This document shows, one piece after another, positions 1 to 5,863 of a DNA stretch of 6,997 nt. Source of the DNA: an uncultured Muribaculaceae bacterium (GTDB lineage: Bacteria; Bacteroidota; Bacteroidia; Bacteroidales; Muribaculaceae); assembly GCA_910587545.1 (NCBI GenBank), contig CAJUMI010000103.1, forward strand, positions 1-6,997. The letters run 5' to 3'. The notes under the pieces were generated by a model. The model was not told the DNA's origin. It saw only the letters and a list, made by a program, of their open reading frames with translations, and did no database searches. Position 1 is the first letter of the stretch, and each line of letters starts with the position of its first letter. Position numbers and translations under genes: made by a program.

Positions 1-329
1 TTTTGTCTGACGCTCAGATGAAGGAAGCGGTAGAAAAGTTCAGCAAGGTGCTCACAGACAACGGAGCCACCATAGTGAACACAGAAGAATGGGGTCTGCG
101 CAAGCTCGCTTATCCTATCGAGAAGAAATCGACCGGATTTTACAGTCTGATCGAATTTGACGCAGAGCCTACAATCGTCAAAAAACTCGAAACCGCTTAT
201 CGCCGTGACGAACGTGTGATCCGATTCCTCACTTTCCGTCTCGACAAATATGCTGCGGAATACGCTGCAAAGCGTCGCAGCCTTAAAGCCAACAAAGACA
301 ACGCACCCAAAGAAGTAAAGGAGGACTAA
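1..329 (+). CDS. rpsF: 30S ribosomal protein bS6, 5'-truncated by the window edge
   Basis: This is ribosomal protein bS6, which binds the 30S platform as a heterodimer with bS18. The visible part has the family core: EEWGLRKLAYPI (about residues 28-39 of the fragment), then a beta strand GFYSLIEFDA and the RRDERVIRFLTFR segment that ends the ferredoxin-like fold. A charged, lysine-rich tail follows. The frame is open to the left edge. The TTG at position 3 is most likely an internal Leu (the family typically reads ...VLSDAQ here), not a start, so roughly 13-14 N-terminal residues lie outside the window. The stop codon (327-329) is 3 bases from the rpsR start, so the two are cotranscribed. In Bacteroidetes, bS6, bS18 and bS21 together hide the 16S anti-SD tail (established for Flavobacterium johnsoniae ribosomes). 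Confidence 0.97.
   Translation, partial: LSDAQMKEAVEKFSKVLTDNGATIVNTEEWGLRKLAYPIEKKSTGFYSLIEFDAEPTIVKKLETAYRRDERVIRFLTFRLDKYAAEYAAKRRSLKANKDNAPKEVKED
317..324 (+). promoter_or_regulatory. Strong Shine-Dalgarno sequence for rpsR
   Basis: AAAGGAGG is an 8-base perfect complement to the canonical 16S rRNA tail (CCUCCUUU). It is 8 bases before the rpsR ATG and lies inside the last codons of rpsF. No other gene start in this window has a comparable site; rplI has only AAGGA and the minus-strand genes have none. Published work on Bacteroidetes reports strong SDs kept mainly upstream of the bS21 and/or bS18 genes and proposes autoregulation, because those proteins sequester the anti-SD. The site is seen directly; its regulatory use here is inferred. 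Confidence 0.85.
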
Positions 330-332
330 ATC

Positions 333-602
333 ATGGCACAGGCACAATCAGAAATCCGTTATCTCACACCGATGTCGGTTGACGTGAAGAAGAAAAAATA
401 CTGCCGTTTCAAACGCAGCGGTATCAAATATGTAGATTATAAAGATCCCGAATTCCTCAAGAAATTCCTCAACGAACAGGGTAAGATCCTTCCCCGTCGT
501 ATCACAGGAACATCTCTGAAATTCCAGCGTCGAGTAGCACAGGCAGTCAAACGTGCACGTCACCTTGCTCTTCTGCCCTACGTAGCCGACCTTATGAAAT
601 AA
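333..602 (+). CDS. rpsR: 30S ribosomal protein bS18
   Basis: Ribosomal protein bS18, 89 residues, partners with bS6 on the 30S platform near the mRNA exit site. The S18 family pattern is clear: KKYCRFKRSGIKYVDYKD (about residues 21-38), then PEFLKKFLNEQGKILPRRITG, and the basic helical end KFQRRVAQAVKRARHLALLPY that contacts 16S rRNA. The length fits Bacteroidales homologues, which carry an N-terminal extension (MAQAQSEIRYLTP) relative to the roughly 75-residue E. coli protein. The ATG at 333 is supported by a strong SD 8 bases upstream. It sits 3 bases after rpsF and 22 bases before rplI, in the usual rpsF-rpsR-rplI operon. It is probably translationally autoregulated through that SD (inference). 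Confidence 0.98.
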   Translation: MAQAQSEIRYLTPMSVDVKKKKYCRFKRSGIKYVDYKDPEFLKKFLNEQGKILPRRITGTSLKFQRRVAQAVKRARHLALLPYVADLMK

Positions 603-624
603 TTTAAAAGCTAAGGAACTAACT

Positions 625-1068
625 ATGCAGATCATACTTAAAGAAGACGTTCAAGGCCTCGGATACAAGGACGACGTCGTAGAAGTTAAGAACGGTTACG
701 GTCGCAATTACCTGATTCCTCAGGGAAAAGCCGTTATCGCTACTCCCTCAGCTCTTAAAGTGCTTGCTGAAAATCAGCGTCAGCGCGCCCACAAGCTCGC
801 CAAGATCAAAGCGGATGCCGAAGCTGCTGCCGCCGCACTCGAAGGCGTATCGCTCACAATCGGCGCCAAGACCAGCGCAACCGGTACAATCTACGGTTCG
901 GTCAACGCTATCCAGATCTCCGAAGCTCTCGAAAAACTCGGTCACAATGTGGATCGCCGTCAGATCGTGATCAAAGACGTAGTCAAGGAAGTCGGCAAAT
1001 ACAATGCCACAATCAACTTTCACAAAGAAGTGTCGGTTGAGATCCCCTTCGAAGTTGTTGCAGAATAA
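625..1068 (+). CDS. rplI: 50S ribosomal protein bL9
   Basis: Ribosomal protein bL9, 147 residues, the usual length. It binds 23S rRNA domain V near the L1 stalk and reaches over to a neighbouring ribosome. The N-terminal domain carries the L9 signature: LKEDVQGLGYKDDVVEVKNG (6-25), then YGRNYLIPQGKA (25-36). A long connecting helix rich in Ala, Lys and Gln (about 43-74) leads to a C-terminal domain (about 75-147) with the typical GTIYGSVN...I and DRRQI segments. It is the last gene of the ribosomal cluster. The stop codon is 11 bases before the stem of a strong terminator. A weak AAGGA (613-617) precedes the ATG by 7 bases, but in this lineage it may not be used. Confidence 0.98.
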   Translation: MQIILKEDVQGLGYKDDVVEVKNGYGRNYLIPQGKAVIATPSALKVLAENQRQRAHKLAKIKADAEAAAAALEGVSLTIGAKTSATGTIYGSVNAIQISEALEKLGHNVDRRQIVIKDVVKEVGKYNATINFHKEVSVEIPFEVVAE

Positions 1069-1079
1069 TTTCTGTTGCA

Positions 1080-1122
1080 TATAAAAATAAAGACCGCCCG
1101 AAAGGCGGTCTTTATTTTTATA
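1080..1122. terminator. Bidirectional intrinsic terminator between rplI and the convergent winged-helix gene
   Basis: A perfect 19-bp inverted repeat (1080-1098 with 1104-1122) closes on the 5-base loop CGAAA. The loop-proximal part of the stem is GC-rich (GACCGCC/GGCGGTC). The outer arms are A-tract on the left and T-tract on the right, so RNA from either strand has a GC stem followed by a U-rich run. It lies 11 bases after the rplI stop and 45 bases after the stop of the minus-strand gene, so it can end both transcription units. Confidence 0.95.
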
Positions 1123-1167
1123 CAACCGATTCTGAGATTGGATGGCTGTTATAGTGTATGTTGGATT

Positions 1168-1386
1168 TCAGCAGACCTGAGTGAGGGAGACAATACACTC
1201 TTTTTCGTCGGCGGGATCCACGTCGATGTTGATTTTGCCTTCACGGGCGAGCCAGCCGAGAGCGGCGAAAACTTCTTTATCTTTCAGTTTGGTGATTTTT
1301 TTGATCTGTTTAACGCCAAGAGCTTCTGCAGTGTTGAGTGCGGTCCATACGGTTCCTGCGTTGGTGCCGATAGTTTCAATGTTCAT
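1168..1386 (-). CDS. Small winged helix-turn-helix protein (DUF2582-like)
   Basis: A 72-residue protein resembling the small stand-alone winged helix-turn-helix family common in Bacteroidetes (DUF2582, named from memory). It reads as a helix NAGTVWTALN (9-18), a second helix NTAEALGVKQIKKITK (18-33) of helix-turn-helix type, a recognition-like helix KDKEVFAALGWLAREGKI (35-52), and a beta wing of acidic and hydrophobic residues to the C-terminus, which ends in Cys. Proteins of this kind are presumed to bind nucleic acid, but no target or ligand is known to me. It is monocistronic, converges on rplI across the shared terminator, and is divergent from rsgA. The ATG is chosen because the fold begins immediately after it. 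A Bacteroidetes-type -7 box lies about 72 bases upstream. Confidence 0.85.
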   Translation of the reverse strand: MNIETIGTNAGTVWTALNTAEALGVKQIKKITKLKDKEVFAALGWLAREGKINIDVDPADEKECIVSLTQVC

Positions 1387-1457
1387 ATTGATTAATTTTA
1401 GTTGGAAATGTTAGACAATAATATACATTCTTGATTAATGTTAGTACAATGTGTCTG

Positions 1458-1489
1458 CAAACTTAGTCATAATCTTGCAATTTATCATA
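1458..1489 (-). promoter_or_regulatory. Putative Bacteroidetes promoter for the winged-helix gene
   Basis: On the minus strand the -7 element TAAGTTTG (1458-1465) matches the Bacteroidetes consensus TAnnTTTG exactly. A spacer of 20 bases upstream leads to TATG (1486-1489), one mismatch from the -33 element TTTG. Transcription would start near 1452, giving an AT-rich leader of about 65 bases before the ATG at 1386. The -7 match is good and the -33 match imperfect. Confidence 0.55.
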
Positions 1490-1568
1490 CTAATGAAAAA
1501 CAATTTTTATAGAAATTTGTTCTACCGATGATAATGAATTGACAGATAGGTCAATAAAATATTTGTTT

Positions 1569-1603
1569 TTTGAGGCGAGATTTGACGGAATATAGTAATT
1601 TTA
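1569..1603 (+). promoter_or_regulatory. Weak candidate promoter for rsgA
   Basis: TTTG (1569-1572), a 23-base spacer and TAATTTTA (1596-1603) resemble TTTG...TAnnTTTG with one mismatch in the -7 box and a slightly long spacer. Transcription would begin about 20 bases before the rsgA ATG. The -7-like box overlaps a 12-base palindrome TTTTACGTAAAA (1599-1610). The region is very AT-rich, so such matches occur by chance; no better candidate was found in 1466-1630. Confidence 0.3.
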
Positions 1604-1630
1604 CGTAAAAATTATAAAACAAGACGGTAT

Positions 1631-2575
1631 ATGGACGGCACGGTTATAAGAAACACCGGTTCCCATTATGTAGTCGAACTCGACGGCGAGGCCAAAGAGA
1701 TCTGCTGCAAGATCAAGGGGAACTTCAGAATCAAGGGTATACGCACAACCAATCCTGTGGCAGTCGGCGACAGGGTCACTGTCGCCGATCCCGGATCTGA
1801 CGGCGTGGCATTTATCACCGCGATTGAACCTCGTAAGAATTATATCATACGCCGTGCGAGCAACCTGTCGAAGGAGTCCCACATAATAGCTGCTAACATC
1901 GATCAGGCGTTGCTTGTGGTGACACTTGTCGATCCGCCGACCGCGACAACGTTTATCGACCGTTTTCTTGCGACGGCAGAGGCCTATGCTGTGACCGCGA
2001 TGATCGCAATCAACAAGATCGACCTGCTGACAGGCGAGGAAGACGCCGGGCTGCTCGAGGCCGTCAGCTATCTTTACCGGTCGATAGGATACAAGGTCTT
2101 TGCGATATCGGCCCGGACGGGTGAGGGGCTCGACCGTCTGCGTGACGAGTTGACGGGGCGTGTTACACTCTTCTCCGGTAACTCGGGCGTCGGTAAGTCG
2201 TCTCTGATCAATGATCTGATCCCCGGACTTGATCTTAAGACAGCCGAGATCTCTGCCGCACACGGCACCGGTATGCACACCACTACTTTCTCAGAGATGT
2301 TTCATCTGCCCGAAGGCGGCAGTATAATCGACACTCCGGGTGTGAGAGGATTCGGCACGGTGGATTTCAGCCGAAATGAAGTAGCGCATTATTTCCCTGA
2401 GATATTCGAGAAGTCGGGCGGATGCCGTTTCAACAACTGCACTCATACCTGCGAGCCGGGCTGCGCGGTGATACGCGCGGTCGATGATGCCGAGATCGCA
2501 GCGTCGCGCTATGCTTCATATCTGAGCATACTCGACGATGCCGATGAGGGCAAATACCGAGAGGGTCACAAATAA
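1631..2575 (+). CDS. rsgA: Ribosome small-subunit-dependent GTPase A (RsgA/YjeQ)
   Basis: A circularly permuted GTPase that binds the late 30S precursor, checks the decoding centre and releases assembly factors such as RbfA on GTP hydrolysis. It has 314 residues, typical for the family. An N-terminal OB-fold (about 1-68) is followed by the G motifs in permuted order: G4 NKID (128-131), a SAR G5 segment (160-162), the G1 P-loop GNSGVGKS (183-190), the G2 threonines in GMHTTT (214-219) and G3 DTPG (234-237). The C-terminal zinc knuckle has all ligands: Cys265, Cys270, His272 and Cys278 in the C-x4-C-x-H-x5-C spacing, within the hallmark ending EPGCAV. The ATG at 1631 fits the OB-fold start. No SD is evident. 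The gene stands alone and ends 12 bases from the convergent permease gene with no visible terminator. Confidence 0.97.
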   Translation: MDGTVIRNTGSHYVVELDGEAKEICCKIKGNFRIKGIRTTNPVAVGDRVTVADPGSDGVAFITAIEPRKNYIIRRASNLSKESHIIAANIDQALLVVTLVDPPTATTFIDRFLATAEAYAVTAMIAINKIDLLTGEEDAGLLEAVSYLYRSIGYKVFAISARTGEGLDRLRDELTGRVTLFSGNSGVGKSSLINDLIPGLDLKTAEISAAHGTGMHTTTFSEMFHLPEGGSIIDTPGVRGFGTVDFSRNEVAHYFPEIFEKSGGCRFNNCTHTCEPGCAVIRAVDDAEIAASRYASYLSILDDADEGKYREGHK

Positions 2576-2587
2576 CAGGTGCCGCTC

Positions 2588-3661
2588 CTATGCGCGGCTG
2601 ACTCGGCGGTATAGGATTATTGCGATGATAGTGTAGATGAGATTGGGGATCCACATCGCTATGAGAGGTGACGTCAGACCGGATATGGCAAATGACTGTG
2701 TCACGGTCATGAAAAGGATATAGCTGAAGCTCAGCACGAGTCCGATGCCGATGTTGACGCCGATGCCGCCCTTGACCTTGCGCGATGACAAAGCCATGCC
2801 GATGACTGTGAGGATAAACGCGGCTGCTGTCATCGCATAGCGCCGCTGATACTCGACTTCAAATGATTTTATATTGCCTACGCCTCTCTGCTTCTGCCGT
2901 TCGATGTATTCCGACAACGCCGGTGTAGTCATCTTTTCGTGGTCGTTTACGGCAATGAGGAAATCGCTTGGCTCGAAGGGGATGATGGTGTCGAGCTTTG
3001 TTCCCTTGGTTATATATTCGCGGTTGTCACGGAAGTCGCGTATTACATAGTCGCGTATCTGCCAGTTGTAGAGTGTGTCCCATTTTATGGTCTGGGCAGT
3101 GAGGCGTGAGGCTATCTCGTTGCCGTTGAACGATTCGAGCGAGAAGCGCGTTCCGATTTTAGAGATGTTGTCATAGCGGCTCATGTAGGCGATCTCACCC
3201 GGGGCTATCATCAGCATGATGTTGGACCCGTAGTCGACACGTTTGTTCTTGACGTAAGTGTTGGTGTAATTGATGCGCTTGACGTTGGCCGGCGGTATGA
3301 TATATGCGTCGAGTGTGTAGGTGAGGGTGGCGATTATCAGGGCCGAAAACATGTAGGGCCTCAAAAGGCGTTTGTAGCTCATGCCGGTCGACAGCATGGC
3401 TATGATCTCGCTGTTGCCTGCCAGCTTGGATGTGAAAAAGATTACGGCGATGAAAGTGAACAGCGGGGAGAACTGGTTGGCGAAGTAGGGCAGGAAATTG
3501 ATGAAATAGTCAACGATCGTGGCTTTGAGCGGAGCTTTGAGAAACGAATCAAGTTTTTCATTGATGTCAAACATCACGACTATCGCCAGCAACAGAATGA
3601 TGGCGAAAACATATGTGCCGAGAAATTTACGGATTATATACCTGTCGAGTATCTTGAACAT
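2588..3661 (-). CDS. LptF/LptG-family (YjgP/YjgQ) lipopolysaccharide export permease
   Basis: An inner-membrane permease of the LptF/LptG family. With the ATPase LptB it extracts lipopolysaccharide from the inner membrane and passes it to the periplasmic bridge. It has 357 residues, normal for the family. Three N-terminal membrane segments (about 14-32, 54-78, 103-122) and three C-terminal ones (about 275-292, 298-321, 331-351) flank a periplasmic beta-jellyroll region (about 125-268). The cytoplasmic coupling segment after the second segment, LAGNSEIIAMLSTGMSYKRL (80-99), is a strong family marker. Whether it is the LptF or LptG equivalent cannot be told from this sequence. It starts 36 bases after tgt, so it is the last gene of the nucleotidyltransferase-tgt-permease operon. 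No SD precedes the ATG. Confidence 0.92.
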   Translation of the reverse strand: MFKILDRYIIRKFLGTYVFAIILLLAIVVMFDINEKLDSFLKAPLKATIVDYFINFLPYFANQFSPLFTFIAVIFFTSKLAGNSEIIAMLSTGMSYKRLLRPYMFSALIIATLTYTLDAYIIPPANVKRINYTNTYVKNKRVDYGSNIMLMIAPGEIAYMSRYDNISKIGTRFSLESFNGNEIASRLTAQTIKWDTLYNWQIRDYVIRDFRDNREYITKGTKLDTIIPFEPSDFLIAVNDHEKMTTPALSEYIERQKQRGVGNIKSFEVEYQRRYAMTAAAFILTVIGMALSSRKVKGGIGVNIGIGLVLSFSYILFMTVTQSFAISGLTSPLIAMWIPNLIYTIIAIILYRRVSRA

Positions 3662-3697
3662 CGGGCTGCAGGTTTCACATTCGGTTGTAAACAGCTG

Positions 3698-4828
3698 TTA
3701 AATTCTTCTCATCACACGCTCGACCATTTCTGTTTTCCATGATTTGAAATCGCCGGCGATGATGTGCTTGCGAGCCTCTCTGACGAGCCACAGGTAGAAT
3801 GCGAGGTTGTGGATCGACGCGATCTGCATGGCCAGCAGTTCCTGAGCGATGAAAAGATGCCGGACATACGCTTTTGTGTAGACCCGGTCGACATAGCTCG
3901 GCCCGTTGGGTTGAAGCGGCGAGAAGTCGTCGGCCCATTTCTTGTTGTGCATGTTCATGGTTCCATCGGGCGTAAATATCATACCGTTGCGTCCGTTGCG
4001 CGTGGGCATCACGCAGTCAAACATGTCGACTCCACGGTCGATCGCCTCAAGGATGTTGGCCGGAGTCCCGACTCCCATAAGATAGCGTGGCTTGTCTTTC
4101 GGAAGCACGTCGTTGACTACTTCTATCATTTCGTACATGGCTTCGGCCGGTTCGCCTACGGCAAGGCCGCCAATAGCGTTGCCGTCAGCGCCGAGCGCCG
4201 CGACAAACTCTGCCGACTCGCGTCGCAGATCGGCGTAGGTCACGCCCTGGACGATTGGGAAATAGGCCTGGGAATGGTCGTAGAGAGGCTCGGTCTCCTT
4301 GAAGTGCTTCCATCCGCGTTCGAGCCAGTGTTTTGTGAGGTCGAGCGATTTGCGGGCATACGATCTGTCTGCGGTGCCCGGCGGGCACTCGTCAAGCGCC
4401 ATCATGATGTCAGAGCCTATTATACGTTGTATGTCAACGACATTCTCGGGCGTGAACAGGTGCTTGGACCCGTCGATATGGCTGCGGAAGTGTGCGCCTT
4501 CGGGAGTCAGCTTGCGGTTGTCGCTCAGAGAAAACACCTGAAAGCCGCCGCTGTCGGTGAGGATCGGGCGATCCCAGCCATTGAATTTGTGAAGGCCTCC
4601 GGCCTTGCGCATGATGTCCATGCCGGGGCGGAGATAGAGGTGATAGGTGTTGCCGAGGATTATCCGGGCATCGACGTCGTCGCGTAGCTCATGGATATGA
4701 ACTCCCTTGACAGATCCGAGTGTGCCTACGGGCATGAAAATCGGCGTCTCGATGGTTCCGTGGTCGGTAGTGATGATGCCGGCGCGCGCGTTGCTGTCGC
4801 AGGCTGTGGCTGTTAGCTTGAAATCCAT
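3698..4828 (-). CDS. tgt: tRNA-guanine(34) transglycosylase, zinc-site cysteines replaced
   Basis: Exchanges guanine 34 in the anticodon of GUN tRNAs for the queuosine precursor preQ1. It has 376 residues, full length for bacterial Tgt, in a TIM barrel. Catalytic parts are intact: Asp92 in DSGGFQ (92-97, acid/base), Cys148 in DECPP, GGLAVGE (220-226, base pocket) and the nucleophile Asp271 in FDCVMPTRNGR (270-280). Val224 and Cys148 correspond to the preQ1-type bacterial pocket. The family's Cys-x-Cys-x2-Cys zinc ligands are replaced by Gly309, Ser311 and Asp314, with the fourth ligand His340 kept at the expected spacing. Flanking motifs (DDFSPL, YVRHLF, IASIHNL) are normal, so this is not a frameshift. 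The gene is 23 bases after the nucleotidyltransferase and 36 before the permease. No SD is present. Confidence 0.97.
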   Translation of the reverse strand: MDFKLTATACDSNARAGIITTDHGTIETPIFMPVGTLGSVKGVHIHELRDDVDARIILGNTYHLYLRPGMDIMRKAGGLHKFNGWDRPILTDSGGFQVFSLSDNRKLTPEGAHFRSHIDGSKHLFTPENVVDIQRIIGSDIMMALDECPPGTADRSYARKSLDLTKHWLERGWKHFKETEPLYDHSQAYFPIVQGVTYADLRRESAEFVAALGADGNAIGGLAVGEPAEAMYEMIEVVNDVLPKDKPRYLMGVGTPANILEAIDRGVDMFDCVMPTRNGRNGMIFTPDGTMNMHNKKWADDFSPLQPNGPSYVDRVYTKAYVRHLFIAQELLAMQIASIHNLAFYLWLVREARKHIIAGDFKSWKTEMVERVMRRI

Positions 4829-4851
4829 TTATGCGGCAATAGTCTATGCGG

Positions 4852-5766
4852 TTATTTCCCGGTGAAAAGCCGTTCGGGGTATGTTCCGTCGGCGTGGAGC
4901 GACGCGAGTTTATCGACAACCATCTGACGATCCTGAGGATATGTCACGCCGAACCAGCGGGCATCGGTGTCGAGCACCTTGACGGTGGCCTCGCCGTTGC
5001 GGATGAGTTTGTCGACGACCGATGGGATAAAGAATTCGCTCTTCGGTGTGTCGATATACTTGTCGAGGAAGCGGCGGAATTCGCGCGCCGAATAATCGAA
5101 GTAGTCGGGAGTCAGACCCCAGAAGTTCATCGATACGGGAGTCTGCGGCGCGAGTTTGTGAACCGAGTTGTCGCTTTCGTCGACGAAAACGATGTCGTGG
5201 TTCTCGTCGTAGCTGATCGCACGGCGTTCGACAACTTTTGTGAGTTTGCCGTCTTCGGTGGAGCATACTCCGCGCGACACCGAACCGTTCTCGGTGACTG
5301 TGTTTCCGACGCGGAAGCCGACCATGCAGTATTCGCCGGGCTTGAGATCCTCGCGGCTGAGTTCGCGGGCGATCACTTTGAATGCGTCGCGGCTGTAGAA
5401 GTCATCGGCGTTGATCACGGCAAAAGGTTCATTGATTACCCCTGCGCTCATGAGTATGGCGTGGTTGGTTCCCCAGGGCTTTTCGCGGCCTTCGGGCACG
5501 GAGTAGCCTTCGGGCAGGGCATCGACGCTCTGGAACACGACATCGACCGGGATAGAGTTCTCGTATTTGCTGAGCACGACTTTGCGGAATTCTTCTTCGA
5601 AATCGTGTCGGATCACGAAAACAACTCTGCCGAAACCGGCCTGCATGGCGTCGTAGACGGAGTAATCCATGATTGTTTCGCCTGACGGACCTACGCCGTC
5701 AAGCTGCTTGAGACCGCCGTAACGGCTTCCCATGCCGTCTGTGAGAACTAATAATGTGGGTTTCAT
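4852..5766 (-). CDS. Sugar-phosphate nucleotidyltransferase family protein
   Basis: A cytoplasmic NDP-sugar pyrophosphorylase-like enzyme, 304 residues, with a GT-A-like Rossmann fold that would join an NTP to a sugar 1-phosphate. The N-terminal signature region is LTDGMGSRYGGLKQ (8-21): the GxGxR and downstream Lys are present, but the usual LAAG/LAGG reads LTDG. PWGTNHA (97-103) is the base-binding segment, INADDFY (118-124) contains the metal-binding acidic pair, and VVERR (178-182) and the SMNFWG strand (212-217) follow as in close relatives. The exact sugar and nucleotide cannot be read from the sequence. It is first in an operon with tgt and the LPS permease, so a role in envelope sugar supply is a reasonable inference. 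The ATG follows an A-rich stretch without an SD, usual for this phylum. Confidence 0.88.
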   Translation of the reverse strand: MKPTLLVLTDGMGSRYGGLKQLDGVGPSGETIMDYSVYDAMQAGFGRVVFVIRHDFEEEFRKVVLSKYENSIPVDVVFQSVDALPEGYSVPEGREKPWGTNHAILMSAGVINEPFAVINADDFYSRDAFKVIARELSREDLKPGEYCMVGFRVGNTVTENGSVSRGVCSTEDGKLTKVVERRAISYDENHDIVFVDESDNSVHKLAPQTPVSMNFWGLTPDYFDYSAREFRRFLDKYIDTPKSEFFIPSVVDKLIRNGEATVKVLDTDARWFGVTYPQDRQMVVDKLASLHADGTYPERLFTGK

Positions 5767-5796
5767 TTTTTTGATAATGATATGTGGTTTCTTTTA

Positions 5797-5818
5797 GATG
5801 CCGCCAATCGGCGGCATC
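5797..5818 (-). other. Perfect stem-loop in the leader of the nucleotidyltransferase-tgt-permease operon
   Basis: Nine-base arms GATGCCGCC and GGCGGCATC enclose a 4-base loop. On the minus strand the stem starts about 14 bases after the -7 box, close to the predicted transcript 5' end, and ends 30 bases before the nucleotidyltransferase ATG. After the stem the minus strand reads TAAAAG, not a T-run, so it does not look like an intrinsic terminator in that direction. On the plus strand only AATTATT follows, which is also weak. A 5' stabilising hairpin or a regulatory leader element is the likeliest reading; a terminator for the upstream lipoprotein gene is the alternative. Confidence 0.7.
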
Positions 5819-5831
5819 AATTATTGATATG

Positions 5832-5863
5832 CAAAGTTAATGATAATTAGCTTGCCGCGCAAA
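5832..5863 (-). promoter_or_regulatory. Consensus Bacteroidetes promoter for the nucleotidyltransferase-tgt-permease operon
   Basis: On the minus strand TTTG (5860-5863) and TAACTTTG (5832-5839) match the primary sigma factor elements TTTG and TAnnTTTG exactly, with a 20-base spacer. Transcription should start near 5826, leaving a leader of about 60 bases that contains the stem-loop at 5797-5818. The -33 element abuts the stop codon of the upstream lipoprotein gene, which separates the operon from that accessory unit. Confidence 0.8.

Noticed and set aside
1388..1439. Nine-base direct repeat TTGATTAAT (1388-1396 and 1431-1439) in the leader of the winged-helix gene
   Set aside because: Short, AT-rich and only two copies in an AT-rich gap; likely chance.
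1601..2278. Open frame on the minus strand across rsgA
   Set aside because: Shadow of rsgA, which has all GTPase and zinc motifs in its own frame.
3764..4687. Long open frame on the plus strand opposite tgt
   Set aside because: It lies fully antisense to a clearly conserved tgt and its translation has no recognisable fold; it reflects the GC-rich codon pattern.
4846..5685. Long open frame on the plus strand opposite the nucleotidyltransferase
   Set aside because: Antisense shadow; its acidic, Val/Asp-rich translation is the mirror of the real gene's codons and it has no start signal.
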